Below, piece by piece: positions 15,890-23,717 of a stretch of 64,000 bases of DNA. The notes below the pieces were generated by a model. That model did not search any database and was not told the DNA's origin. It saw only the letters and a program-made list of their open reading frames with translations. The stretch is from an uncultured Eubacteriales bacterium (GTDB taxonomy: Bacteria > Bacillota > Clostridia > Oscillospirales > Oscillospiraceae): contig URCK01000003.1 of NCBI GenBank assembly GCA_900546295.1, positions 3,539-67,538 of the forward strand. Reading direction: 5' to 3'. The position numbers and the translations under genes are program-made. Every line of letters begins with the position of its first letter. Position 1 is the first letter of the stretch.

Positions 15890-16425
15890 AAGAAAGAAGA
15901 TGCGGTTATGAGTACAAAGTCCATGCGTATGCTGTGTTATGATTCTGCTATGCTTTTTCACAAAAGAGTATCGAAAAGATTAAGCTTGTACCGCCTCTAT
16001 TGCGCGCATAGAAGAAAACAAGGTAGATTGTGTTCAGAACGAGTTCTTTGCACTGCTGATAAGCGACAGACGAGCTGTGCGTCCGCCGCGCCTTCTCGCA
16101 TCACTTTTCCTTTGTGATATGGCATCGAACCTGCTTGATTTTATGGTATCCGGCTGTCACCTATTGATGTTCACTGCGGACCGTTCCGCGGCCGCGCGAA
16201 TTGTGGGCATCCGCATCAATGTTTCCCTCCGTCAGCCGAAGCGCCATGCGCTGCAATATGCGGATGTGCTGACGCACGATATTGAGCTTTTGGATCTTTG
16301 AGCAGCGGGCGCGTATGCAGAAAGCAACACTAAAAGCGGATAGATGCTCGATTCGCCCATCAGCGCTCGGGACAAAAATCGCGCAGGCAAAACGAACACA
16401 AAAAGCACTTTTCTGACAAGTTTGT
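15890..16425. other. Gap without a supported gene
   Basis: About 540 bases between the divergent pucR and HTH-AbrB genes. Base composition is lower in G+C than the surroundings over the first half. Open frames exist on both strands, but none has a ribosome site plus a recognisable product. It may hold decayed coding sequence or an RNA that I cannot recognise. Confidence 0.6.
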
Positions 16426-16429
16426 ATGG

Positions 16430-16458
16430 TGGAAACTTTCCTTTTCGCGCCGTATAAT
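16430..16458 (+). promoter_or_regulatory. Promoter of the HTH-AbrB operon
   Basis: TGGAAA (16430-16435), 17-base spacer, perfect TATAAT (16453-16458). Confidence 0.65.
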
Positions 16459-16485
16459 GATGACACAGACAAGGAGGTGGTCAAT

Positions 16486-16923
16486 ATGCTGGCAGAGAAT
16501 CTGGCGCTCCTACGAAACATCCGCGGCATGACGCAGGAGGAGGTGGCGGAGGTTATCGGCATCTCACGCCAGTCCTACTCCAAGTGGGAGCAGGGCGAAA
16601 CGATCCCCGACATTGAAAAATGCGCCCGGCTGGCAGAGTACTACGGGGTCTCCATCGACTCCCTCGTCCATCAGGATGAAGAGATCGGCAAGGTACGGGT
16701 GGCGCCCGCCCCGATGGGCAAGCACCTGTGGGGAACGGTGGCGATGGGCGCCAAGGGGCAGATCGTCATCCCCAAGGCCGCGCGGGACACCTTCCGCCTG
16801 AGCGAAGGCGACCGCCTGGTCGTCCTCGGCGACGAAGAGCAGGGCATCGCGCCCATCAAGGCAGAGGTCTTTGAGGAGCGAATGCAGGAGGCCTTGCGTG
16901 CAGGTCAGAAATCCAACGAATAA
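16486..16923 (+). CDS. Two-domain regulator: XRE HTH fused to SpoVT/AbrB
   Basis: A 145-residue DNA-binding protein with two different DNA-binding folds. Residues 1-62 form an XRE helix-turn-helix (MTQEEVAEVIGISRQSYSKW). Residues 84-130 form an AbrB-like swapped-hairpin domain (GAKGQIVIPKAARDTFRLSE), the kind used by transition-state regulators and antitoxins. The start is ATG 16486, with AAGGAGGTG placed ideally before it; the frame extends upstream only into the promoter. It is followed after 14 bases by a zinc-ribbon protein gene, probably in the same operon. There is no toxin gene next to it, so a regulator is more likely than an antitoxin. Confidence 0.88.
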   Translation: MLAENLALLRNIRGMTQEEVAEVIGISRQSYSKWEQGETIPDIEKCARLAEYYGVSIDSLVHQDEEIGKVRVAPAPMGKHLWGTVAMGAKGQIVIPKAARDTFRLSEGDRLVVLGDEEQGIAPIKAEVFEERMQEALRAGQKSNE

Positions 16924-16937
16924 AAGAAGGTGCGATC

Positions 16938-17153
16938 ATGAAATGTCCAGAATGTGGAAAGGAAATGCGGGAGGGGTATCTCTTTTGCAGCAAGGACGGC
17001 GCGTTCAGTTTTGCAAACGAAGTGCCGGGCGTATTTGAAAACGCGAAGAATGCCGATGGCTTTGTGAAGATCACAGACCTCAAGGCCAGCCACCGGACGA
17101 GAGTTCCGGCCTCCATCTGCGAGGAATGCAGGACGGTCGTACTCAAGTATTGA
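16938..17153 (+). CDS. Small zinc-ribbon protein (PF20097/DUF6487-like)
   Basis: A 71-residue protein with two CxxC pairs: CPEC at 3-6 and CEEC at 61-64, which would bind one zinc. The opening CPECGKEMREGYLF is typical of a clostridial zinc-ribbon family of unknown role. ATG 16938 has AAGAAGGTG before it and follows the HTH-AbrB gene by 14 bases. A larger relative with the same CxxC-G-K-E-M start lies at 55757. It may be an accessory protein of the regulator, but that is a guess from position. Confidence 0.75.
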   Translation: MKCPECGKEMREGYLFCSKDGAFSFANEVPGVFENAKNADGFVKITDLKASHRTRVPASICEECRTVVLKY

Positions 17154-17243
17154 GCGAAGCTGCCGTTTCCAAGCGAAAAAAGTCCCCAAGCCACTTCACT
17201 CAGCCTATCTCACCATGAAGGCGTTGCTCCGGCGGGCGGGGCT

Positions 17244-17993
17244 TTACAGCGCCTCAAAATGATATCTCGGCTTGCCAAGGCTCTTTTTGCCATACTCAAT
17301 GGCCTCTGCGGGGCAATAGCAGATGCAGGCCATGCAATGGGTGCAGTCCTTGCCCCAAGAAGGTTTGCCGTCCTTGAGCGCGATGTTGTTCATCGGGCAG
17401 AGACTGACGCATTGACCGCAGCCGACGCATTTGCTGCTCGTTGTAAAGGCATTAGACTTAACAAAAAGCGGGTAGAAGATTGGGTTCACGGCACTGCTCA
17501 TGAAGCGATCGTAGAGGTTGCTGCGCGGAGAGGCAAAGTGTCGTTCAGCCCGAATGGCGGCGATGGCGTGCTCAATACTCGGCTCGGCATTGGCTACAAT
17601 TTTTCGCGCTTCGTCCGCCTGCGGCGCGTTGAACATGGCGATGTAGTTTTCCGGCATAATGATCTGAGCGGTTCCCCTATATGCAAGGCCTTTCGCTTGA
17701 CAGAGTTTACGGTTGAATTTGGCGGCGTTGCCGATCTCGCTGCCGCAGGTCATGACGAACCATGCTTGCCTGGCATCCGGAAGATCGGTTTTGAGCAGCC
17801 AATCGCGCACAATGCGCGGGATACGCCAGGCGTAGGTGGGGGCGACGATGACGAGCCGTTCCCCGCAGGCAACAGCGGAGGTGTTGCCCATCTTGATGCG
17901 CTCGTTCATGCTCAGAAGCGTATCGCCCAGCGCGTCCGCGATACGTCTGGCGACGTATTTGCTGTTGCCGGTTCCCGAAAAGTAAAGTACCAT
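17244..17993 (-). CDS. EFR1-type flavodoxin-ferredoxin protein
   Basis: A 249-residue redox protein with an N-terminal flavodoxin fold (about 1-150; FMN loop SGTGNSKYVA) and a C-terminal double 4Fe-4S ferredoxin (CVGCGQCVSLCP and CTHCMACICYCP). Such single-chain electron carriers are common in anaerobic clostridia; partners are unknown. ATG 17993 is preceded by a good AGGAGGACG site. It lies 14 bases after peptide deformylase on the same strand, so the two probably share the promoter at 18464. Confidence 0.92.
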   Translation of the reverse strand: MVLYFSGTGNSKYVARRIADALGDTLLSMNERIKMGNTSAVACGERLVIVAPTYAWRIPRIVRDWLLKTDLPDARQAWFVMTCGSEIGNAAKFNRKLCQAKGLAYRGTAQIIMPENYIAMFNAPQADEARKIVANAEPSIEHAIAAIRAERHFASPRSNLYDRFMSSAVNPIFYPLFVKSNAFTTSSKCVGCGQCVSLCPMNNIALKDGKPSWGKDCTHCMACICYCPAEAIEYGKKSLGKPRYHFEAL

Positions 17994-18007
17994 CGCGTCC
18001 TCCTGTA

Positions 18008-18418
18008 TCAGATGATGATGCCGTCGCAGTGGTCGATCTCATGCTGAATGATCTCGGCCGTCCAGCCGGTAAAGGTTTTGAGACGAATCTGAAAGGCTTC
18101 GTTCTGCCATTGGACCTTGATGCTTTGATAGCGCTTTGCCTTCCGCGTACCGGCGAGAGACAGGCAGCCTTCCTCGGCCTCGTAGGGGCCGGATTTTTTG
18201 ACAATAACGGGGTTGAACATCAGCATATCGTTACCCTCGTTGTCGAAGGCGATGATGCGCTTGTTGATGCCGATCATATTCGCTGCCATGCCGACGCAGC
18301 CCGCCCTGTGGAAACGCAGTGTGTCGAGAAGGTCCTGCGCTGCGCCGCGATCGTCCGGCGTAGCTGCCTCGGCTTTTTGAGCGAGAAAGGCCTCGTCCTT
18401 GCAGATATCACAAATCAT
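18008..18418 (-). CDS. def: Peptide deformylase
   Basis: Metalloenzyme that removes the formyl group from the N-terminal methionine of new proteins. The 136-residue product carries all three motifs: the G-x-G-x-A-A-x-x-I-G loop as GCVGMAANMIG, EGCLS (Cys85 metal ligand) and QHEIDH (His126, Glu127, His130). It is shorter than many deformylases and diverged in motif 1 (Asn for Pro-Gln), like the second, minor type in clostridia. The start is ATG 18418 with AGGAGG seven bases before it. The long upstream extension of the frame runs through the promoter and is not real. Confidence 0.92.
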   Translation of the reverse strand: MICDICKDEAFLAQKAEAATPDDRGAAQDLLDTLRFHRAGCVGMAANMIGINKRIIAFDNEGNDMLMFNPVIVKKSGPYEAEEGCLSLAGTRKAKRYQSIKVQWQNEAFQIRLKTFTGWTAEIIQHEIDHCDGIII

Positions 18419-18463
18419 AGTAGTCCTCCTGTGCGCTCCGCTTCGGGGGGGAGCGATGATCTG

Positions 18464-18491
18464 ATTATACCGCATTTTGCGGCTTTGACAA
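18464..18491 (-). promoter_or_regulatory. Promoter of the def-EFR1 operon
   Basis: Minus-strand TTGTCA (18486-18491), 16-base spacer, perfect TATAAT (18464-18469). Confidence 0.7.
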
Positions 18492-18916
18492 GACACATCG
18501 TTTATCTCGGGAGCGCAGAGCGCCCCACCGATTTTGCCTCCGCCGCGATCTCGCGCTGCGGTATTTCTCAGGGCACAGACCTTGTGAAGCAGGGCGGCAC
18601 CAAGAGCCTCAAGGGGCTGAAAAAGGCACTTTTCACCAAGGCTGCGCACTGGGTCTTTGAAATGGACGTGGTGGAGAGCACGGACAATACTCTGTATCTC
18701 GACTTCCACTACTGCCCGCTTGTAAAGGCATGGCAGAAGGCGGGATGCAGCGATGCGGAGATCGCAAGGCTCTGCGATATCGCCATGTGCGGCGACCACG
18801 GCATCGGCAAGTGCTTTGACGCGCGGCTGGAGCTGCCCAAGGCCATCGCCAAGGGCGACGATGTCTGCGCTCTGCGCTACATCAAGTCGAGCGATGGGCA
18901 GGGGGGAGAAATGAGG
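18480..18916 (+). pseudogene. 5'-truncated L-2-amino-thiazoline-4-carboxylate hydrolase-like gene
   Basis: The plus strand keeps about 140 codons of clean coding sequence with the C-terminal part of the ATC-hydrolase family: KAAHWVFEMDVVESTDN, LYLDFHYCPLVKAWQKAG and CDIAMCGDHGIGKCF. The front third is missing: upstream lies the def promoter on the other strand, and no ATG with a ribosome site exists before residue 60 or so of the remnant. The frame then runs on into non-conserved sequence up to the terminator at 19005. It is therefore a broken gene left when def-EFR1 or other DNA replaced its front. Confidence 0.7.
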
Positions 18917-19004
18917 AAGGTAGACAACTCCCTGATCGTAGCGTTCTGCTTCGCCTTTTTTTCTGAAAATGCGGCGGGAAGGGGAACACTTTACATTCTA
19001 AGGC

Positions 19005-19043
19005 AGCCGAATCTGCACGAAATCTTGCAGATTCGGCTTTTTT
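19005..19043 (+). terminator. Terminator upstream of the folate operon
   Basis: Stem AGCCGAATCTGCA (19005-19017) with its complement (19026-19038), loop of eight, followed by TTTTT. It probably belonged to the truncated gene before it. Confidence 0.85.
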
Positions 19044-19098
19044 AATCCGAATTCGACGATATTCTTAAAAATGAACGGCACAAAATTGCCTGAAAAGA

Positions 19099-19127
19099 TT
19101 GCAGGAATCCGTCGACGGGAATATAAT
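19099..19127 (+). promoter_or_regulatory. Promoter of the folate operon
   Basis: TTGCAG (19099-19104), 17-base spacer, perfect TATAAT (19122-19127). Confidence 0.75.
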
Positions 19128-19143
19128 ACATCCCGACTACATT

Positions 19144-19165
19144 CGGAGACGGCTGACCGTCTCCG
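19144..19165 (+). promoter_or_regulatory. Leader hairpin just before the folC ribosome site
   Basis: Nine-base perfect stem CGGAGACGG (19144-19152), loop CTGA, CCGTCTCCG (19157-19165), ending a few bases before the folC ribosome site. It has no T run. It may protect the mRNA end or tune ribosome access. Confidence 0.6.
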
Positions 19166-19177
19166 GTAAGGAGCAGT

Positions 19178-20461
19178 ATGAATTACATAGAAGCAAGAGT
19201 ATATTTGGACGAAGTTTCCAAATACGGAAGTGTGCTTGGCTTGGAGAGCATGAGAGAACTGCTGCGTCGTCTGGGCGATCCTCAGAACGAGTTGAAGTTC
19301 ATCCACATTTCCGGTACCAACGGAAAAGGATCGGTTCTGGCGTATCTTTCCACGATCCTGACCGGTGCGGGCTACCGTACCGGTCGTTACATCTCTCCCA
19401 CGCTGTTTTCCTACCGGGAGCGCATTCAGGTGGACGGGGAGTACATCGAAAAAGAGTCGCTCGCCCGCCATGTGACGGCCATTGCCGCCGCTGCCGAGGA
19501 GATGCAGAAGGCGGGCCTTCCCAGCCCCACCGCCTTCGAGATGGAGACCGCGCTGGCGTTTCTCTATTTCAAGGAAAAGCGCTGCGACATCGTGACGCTG
19601 GAAGTGGGCTGCGGCGGCCTTCTGGACGCCACCAACGTTATCACCACCACAGTGATGGAGGTCATCGCCTCCATCAGTATGGACCACACCGACCTTCTGG
19701 GCGATACGCTCGCTAAGATCGCCGCGCAGAAGGCGGGTATCATCAAGCCGGATACGCTGGTCGTTTCCGCCCGGCAGCAGGAGGAAGCCATGCAGGTCAT
19801 CGAGGATACCTGCAAAGAGAAGCACTGCGCGCTGCAAGCGGTGGACGAGAGCAAGATATCCGACGTGCGCTGCGGCGCGGAGGGGCAGACCTTCTCCTAT
19901 AAAGCATGGGAGAATGTCACCATCTCGCTTGCGGGCAGCTATCAGATCAAAAATGCCGCCCTTGCGCTCGAGGGTGTGGAAGCGCTGCGTCAGCTTGGCT
20001 ACGCGCTCTCCGATCAGCAGGTGCGCGAGGGAATGGCGCACACCGTCTGGCGCGGCCGCTTCACCACGCTGCGCCGCGATCCCACGGTCATCATCGACGG
20101 GGCGCACAACCCCGCCGCGGCCCGCGAGCTGAAGGACTCTCTGGAGCGCTACTTCCCCGGCAAGACGCTCTATTACGTCATGGGGATGTTCAAGGACAAG
20201 GACTATGCGCAGGTCATCGACCTGACCGCGCCCCTTGCAAGGCACATTATTACCGTGGAGACCCCCGGCAATCCCCGCGCCCTGCCCGCCCGCGAGCTGG
20301 CAGAGGCGGTAGCAAGGGTGAACCCGAGCGTTGAGTGGGCCGACAGTGTGGCCCACGGCGTCGAAAGGGCGCTTGCAATGGCCGGAAAAGAAGATGCAGT
20401 GATCGTCTTCGGTTCCTTGTCCTTCCTGGGCGAGGCTGCGGACGCAGTGAATGGAAAGTGA
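19178..20461 (+). CDS. folC: Folylpolyglutamate / dihydrofolate synthase
   Basis: Adds glutamate to dihydropteroate and then lengthens the glutamate tail of folates, using ATP. The 427-residue Mur-ligase-type enzyme has the P-loop [10 protein letters not shown] (about residues 44-53), the [11 protein letters not shown] substrate loop and the C-terminal domain opening [16 protein letters not shown] 19178 follows AAGGAG. It is the first gene of a tight operon, folC-folE-HD-folP-folBK, all spaced by 1-11 bases. Identity is secure; whether it does one or both reactions cannot be read from sequence alone. Confidence 0.95.
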   Translation: MNYIEARVYLDEVSKYGSVLGLESMRELLRRLGDPQNELKFIHISGTNGKGSVLAYLSTILTGAGYRTGRYISPTLFSYRERIQVDGEYIEKESLARHVTAIAAAAEEMQKAGLPSPTAFEMETALAFLYFKEKRCDIVTLEVGCGGLLDATNVITTTVMEVIASISMDHTDLLGDTLAKIAAQKAGIIKPDTLVVSARQQEEAMQVIEDTCKEKHCALQAVDESKISDVRCGAEGQTFSYKAWENVTISLAGSYQIKNAALALEGVEALRQLGYALSDQQVREGMAHTVWRGRFTTLRRDPTVIIDGAHNPAAARELKDSLERYFPGKTLYYVMGMFKDKDYAQVIDLTAPLARHIITVETPGNPRALPARELAEAVARVNPSVEWADSVAHGVERALAMAGKEDAVIVFGSLSFLGEAADAVNGK

Positions 20462-20471
20462 GGCGCGGAGC

Positions 20472-21029
20472 ATGGATTCGGAAAAGATCAAAGAAGGCGT
20501 TCGCCTGATCCTCAGCGGGATCGGCGAGGATATCAACCGTGAGGGCCTGCTGGAGACCCCCGACCGCATCGCGCGGATGTATGAGGAGCTGGCCGGCGGC
20601 TATACCGACTCGGCGGCGACCCATCTGCAAAAGCGTTTCCACGTGGACAACAACGACATGGTGCTGGAAAAGGACATTCATTTCTACTCCTTCTGCGAGC
20701 ACCATATGCTGCCCTTCTACGGCACGGCGGCCATCGCCTACATCCCCAACGGGGAAGTGGTGGGCCTGAGCAAGATGGCGCGGACGGTGGAGGTATTTGC
20801 CAAGCGTTTCCAGCTGCAGGAGCGTCTCACCGCCCAGATCGCCGACGCTTTCATGGACGAGCTCAAGCCCAAGGGCGTGATGGTGCTCGTGCAGGCCGAG
20901 CATATGTGCATGACCATGCGCGGCATCAAAAAGCAGGGCGCAAAGACCGTGACGGTCGTGACGCGCGGCGTGTTCGACGATGACGAGCGCCTGCGCACCG
21001 ACTTCTACCGGATGCTGGAGCACTGCTGA
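20472..21029 (+). CDS. folE: GTP cyclohydrolase I
   Basis: Opens the folate pathway by turning GTP into 7,8-dihydroneopterin triphosphate. The 185-residue product shows the zinc site (Cys75 and His78 in FCEHHMLPF, Cys146 in EHMCMTMRG) and the conserved [21 protein letters not shown] prefer ATG 20472 because GGAG lies in front and homology begins there; the earlier ATG at 20451 would overlap folC by 11 bases. It is a type IA enzyme, unlike the metal-flexible type IB. It is followed after one base by an HD-domain gene that may handle its product. Confidence 0.95.
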   Translation: MDSEKIKEGVRLILSGIGEDINREGLLETPDRIARMYEELAGGYTDSAATHLQKRFHVDNNDMVLEKDIHFYSFCEHHMLPFYGTAAIAYIPNGEVVGLSKMARTVEVFAKRFQLQERLTAQIADAFMDELKPKGVMVLVQAEHMCMTMRGIKKQGAKTVTVVTRGVFDDDERLRTDFYRMLEHC

Positions 21030-21030
21030 G

Positions 21031-21513
21031 ATGGAGCGCGTCAACGCCATCTGCCGCCACGCGCTGTGGCGGGAAAGCGTGGATGAGATTGCCCGCCTCG
21101 AGCAGGACAGAGTGTTCTGCCGCCACGACCGCGCCCACCTTCTGGATGTGGCGCGGCTCGCCTACATGGAAAACCTTGAGCGGGGGCTGGGGGTAGACAA
21201 GGAACTCATCTACGCGGCCGCCCTGCTGCACGACATTGGCCGCCACCTCCAATACACGAAGAACATCCCCCACGACGAGGCCGGCGCGCAGCTTGCGGAG
21301 ATCATTATGGCGGACTGCGGCTTTTCTCCCGTCGAGCGCGAAGAGGTCGCGCAGGCGATCCTGCAGCACCGGGGCGGGGAAGACCGGTCGCGGGACGGAT
21401 TGGCAGCGCTGCTCTACCGGGCGGACAAGGCCTCGCGCGCGTGCCTTTTCTGCGCGGCGGAGCCGGAGTGCAACTGGAGCCGAGAAAAGAAAAATATGAC
21501 AATACGAGCTTAA
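21031..21513 (+). CDS. HD-domain phosphohydrolase in the folate operon
   Basis: A 160-residue metal-dependent hydrolase of the HD superfamily. Metal-site residues are visible: His32/His36 in CRHDRAHLLD, His67-Asp68 in ALLHDIGRH, a histidine in NIPHDEAGA, and Asp132 in YRADKASR; a Cys-rich stretch follows (about 138-147). It lies one base after folE and ten before folP. The operon has no Nudix enzyme for removing phosphates from dihydroneopterin triphosphate, so this protein is a good candidate for that step. This is inference from position and fold; it could also be a general nucleotidase. Confidence 0.82.
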   Translation: MERVNAICRHALWRESVDEIARLEQDRVFCRHDRAHLLDVARLAYMENLERGLGVDKELIYAAALLHDIGRHLQYTKNIPHDEAGAQLAEIIMADCGFSPVEREEVAQAILQHRGGEDRSRDGLAALLYRADKASRACLFCAAEPECNWSREKKNMTIRA

Positions 21514-21523
21514 GGAGCCGTTT

Positions 21524-22348
21524 ATGATGATGAAAATTGGCAATCGCTTTTTTGATGTGGAGCACGACTGCTCCATTATGGGTATTCTGAATGTGACCCC
21601 TGACTCCTTCTCCGACGGCGGACGCTGGAACAATCTGGACGATGCCCGCCGCCACACGGCCGATATGATCGCCGAGGGCGCGGCCATTGTGGACGTGGGC
21701 GGCGAGTCCACCCGTCCCGGCCATGTGCAGATCAGCGTGCAGGAGGAGATCGACCGCGTCGTTCCCGTCATCGAGATGATCAAGAAGGAATTCGACGTCC
21801 CCGTTTCCATCGACAGCTACAAAAGCCCCGTGGTGGCGGAGGCGCTCAAGGCGGGCGCCGACCTCGTCAATGACGTCTGGGGTCTCAAGTACGACCGCAA
21901 GGTGGCGGACCTCATCGCGCAGTACAAGGTTCCCTGCTGCCTGATGCACAACCGCGAGAAGGCGGAATACAGCAGTTTCCTCGATGAATTCTGCGAGGAT
22001 ATGCGCGGCTGCCTTGCGATCGCCAAGGAAGCCGGCATCGCCGACGATCAGATCATCCTTGACCCCGGCGTGGGCTTCGGCAAGAACTATGAGCACAACC
22101 TCACCATCATCCATCACTTGGAGCGCCTGTGCGACATGGGCTATCCCGTGCTGCTGGCGACCTCCCGCAAGTCCTGCATCGGTCAGGCGCTGGATCTGCC
22201 CACCGATCAGCGCGTGGAGGGCACGATGGTGACCACCGTGATGGGCGTGCTCAAGGGCGCGGCCTTTGTCCGCGTCCATGACGTAAAAGAAAACCTGCGC
22301 GCGATCCGCATGACGCAGGCGATCCTGCACGACGGAAGGAACGGCTGA
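21524..22348 (+). CDS. folP: Dihydropteroate synthase
   Basis: Joins p-aminobenzoate to the pterin diphosphate; the sulfonamide target. The 274-residue TIM-barrel protein has the signature IMGILNVTPDSFSDGG, the second loop GGESTRPGH, and the pterin-site segments PVSIDSYKS, DPGVGFGKN and ATSRKSCIG. ATG 21524 follows AAGGAG; two further in-frame ATGs at 21527 and 21530 could also serve. It uses the PABA made by pabABC 12 kb upstream. No changes of the kind linked to sulfonamide resistance can be judged from this alone. Confidence 0.96.
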   Translation: MMMKIGNRFFDVEHDCSIMGILNVTPDSFSDGGRWNNLDDARRHTADMIAEGAAIVDVGGESTRPGHVQISVQEEIDRVVPVIEMIKKEFDVPVSIDSYKSPVVAEALKAGADLVNDVWGLKYDRKVADLIAQYKVPCCLMHNREKAEYSSFLDEFCEDMRGCLAIAKEAGIADDQIILDPGVGFGKNYEHNLTIIHHLERLCDMGYPVLLATSRKSCIGQALDLPTDQRVEGTMVTTVMGVLKGAAFVRVHDVKENLRAIRMTQAILHDGRNG

Positions 22349-22349
22349 T

Positions 22350-23183
22350 ATGACGACGCTGCCTTGTGATGAGATCCATGTAGAGGATCTGGAGGTCTTT
22401 GCCCGCCACGGCGTGTTTCCCGAGGAAAACCGCCTGGGGCAGAAGTTCGTCATCTCCCTTGTCCTCTATGTGGATACCCGCCCGGCGGGAATCGCGGATT
22501 GCCTTGAAAAGTCCGTCCACTACGGCGAGGTCAGCGCCTTCCTCACCGACTATATGCACGAGCATACCTTTCAGCTCATCGAAACGGCGGCGGAGCACAT
22601 GGCGGAGGAAGTCCTTCTCCACTATCCGCTCGTGAAGGGGCTGACGCTGGAGCTCAAGAAGCCGTGGGCACCGGTGGGTCTTCCCGTGAAGACCGTGTCG
22701 GTGAAGATCACGCGCTTCTGGCACACCGCCTACATCGCCCTCGGCTCGAACCTTGGGGACAAGAAGGCGTATCTCGACAATGCGGTGCGCGCGCTCGACG
22801 CGCTGCACGGCTGCAAGGTCGAAAAGGTGTCCTCTTATCTCAAGACCGCGCCCTACGGCGGGGTGGAGCAGGATGATTTCCTCAACGCCTGCCTGGAGCT
22901 CAAGACCTTCCTGCCGCCGCACGAGCTGCTCGATTGCCTGCATGACATTGAGCAGGAGGCGCACCGCGAGCGCCTTGTCCACTGGGGGCCGCGCACACTG
23001 GATCTTGACATCCTGCTCTACGACGACCTTGTGATGGACGACGAGGACCTTATCATCCCGCATGTTGAGATGCACATGAGAGACTTTGTCCTGCTGCCGC
23101 TCAGGGAGATCGCCCCTCACAAGCGACATCCCCTGCTGCACAAAACCGTCGCCCAACTGGCAGACGAGGTGTGCAAGGCGTAA
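22350..23183 (+). CDS. folBK: Bifunctional dihydroneopterin aldolase / HPPK
   Basis: Fusion of two successive folate enzymes. Residues 1 to about 120 are dihydroneopterin aldolase (IHVEDLEVFARHGVFPEE, with the Glu of this loop, and a lysine-containing C-terminal part). Residues about 127-277 are 6-hydroxymethyl-dihydropterin pyrophosphokinase (AYIALGSNLGDKKAYL, then WGPRTLDLDILLYDD). It converts dihydroneopterin to the activated pterin used by FolP. It starts one base after the folP stop and ends the operon at a strong terminator. The fusion is known from other bacteria and should allow direct hand-over of the intermediate. Confidence 0.95.
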   Translation: MTTLPCDEIHVEDLEVFARHGVFPEENRLGQKFVISLVLYVDTRPAGIADCLEKSVHYGEVSAFLTDYMHEHTFQLIETAAEHMAEEVLLHYPLVKGLTLELKKPWAPVGLPVKTVSVKITRFWHTAYIALGSNLGDKKAYLDNAVRALDALHGCKVEKVSSYLKTAPYGGVEQDDFLNACLELKTFLPPHELLDCLHDIEQEAHRERLVHWGPRTLDLDILLYDDLVMDDEDLIIPHVEMHMRDFVLLPLREIAPHKRHPLLHKTVAQLADEVCKA

Positions 23184-23211
23184 GGCTTGCTTTCCGATGA
23201 ATGAAAGAGGA

Positions 23212-23245
23212 CGGCGCTCGACCGGTTCGGTCGAGCGCCGCTTTT
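23212..23245 (+). terminator. Terminator of the folate operon
   Basis: A 12-base perfect stem (23212-23223 with 23229-23240), loop GGTTC, followed by CTTTTA. Confidence 0.85.
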
Positions 23246-23284
23246 ACAAAAAAGCGCTTTTCCACTAAAAAGAGTGTAATTCCG

Positions 23285-23314
23285 GTTGACAAACCCCTAC
23301 CGGATGTGGTAATA
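23285..23314 (+). promoter_or_regulatory. Promoter of the tRNA-Ser pair
   Basis: Perfect TTGACA (23285-23290), 18-base spacer, TAATAT (23309-23314). Confidence 0.7.
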
Positions 23315-23353
23315 TTATACCTGCGTTTGGGAGAAGACTTGAACTCATGATCC

Positions 23354-23441
23354 GGAGAGATGGCCGAGCGGTTGAAGGCACCGGTCTTGAAAACCGGCGA
23401 TGTGAAAGCATCCGTGGGTTCGAATCCCACTCTCTCCGCCA
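23354..23441 (+). tRNA. tRNA-Ser (anticodon TGA)
   Basis: Class II tRNA with acceptor GGAGAGA pairing TCTCTCC, anticodon arm CCGGT-CTTGAAA-ACCGG, a long variable arm, the T-arm GTGGGTTCGAATCCCAC, discriminator G and encoded CCA (23439-23441). Reads UCA and other UCN codons. Confidence 0.96.
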
Positions 23442-23463
23442 ATGAAGAAATTACCATCGACCT

Positions 23464-23557
23464 GCGGAAGTACCCAAGAGGCCGAAGGGGCTCCCCTGCT
23501 AAGGGAGTAGGACGTGTAAAAAGCGTCGCGGAGGTTCAAATCCTCTCTTCCGCGCCA
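23464..23557 (+). tRNA. tRNA-Ser (anticodon GCT)
   Basis: Class II tRNA with acceptor GCGGAAG pairing CTTCCGC, anticodon arm CTCCC-CTGCTAA-GGGAG, a long variable arm, T-loop GGTTCAAATCC, discriminator G and encoded CCA. Reads AGC/AGU. It follows the other tRNA-Ser by 22 bases and is likely on the same transcript. Confidence 0.96.
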
Positions 23558-23560
23558 AGA

Positions 23561-23600
23561 AAAGCAAGAGAAAACATTGCGTTTTCCCTTGCTTTTTCTC
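23561..23600 (+). terminator. Terminator of the tRNA-Ser pair
   Basis: Arms AAAGCAAGAGAAAAC (23561-23575) and GTTTTCCCTTGCTTT (23581-23595) with one mismatch, then TTCTC. Confidence 0.8.
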
Positions 23601-23717
23601 TTATATCGTCTTCTTTCGGTGATATTAGTTTTAATATTATCTTCGAAGAGCTGCATTTACCCCAATCCTGCCGTCCGGAAATCAGACGCAGCAAACCTGA
23701 GAAAGCGAGGTGCATCT

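Noticed and set aside
16161..16562. 133-codon minus-strand ORF between pucR and the HTH-AbrB gene
   Set aside because: Its N-terminal third is antisense to the HTH-AbrB gene and it has no ribosome site or known domain.
16486..17153. Toxin-antitoxin pair
   Set aside because: AbrB domains occur in antitoxins, but the next gene is a zinc-ribbon protein without any toxin-family feature and follows rather than overlaps.
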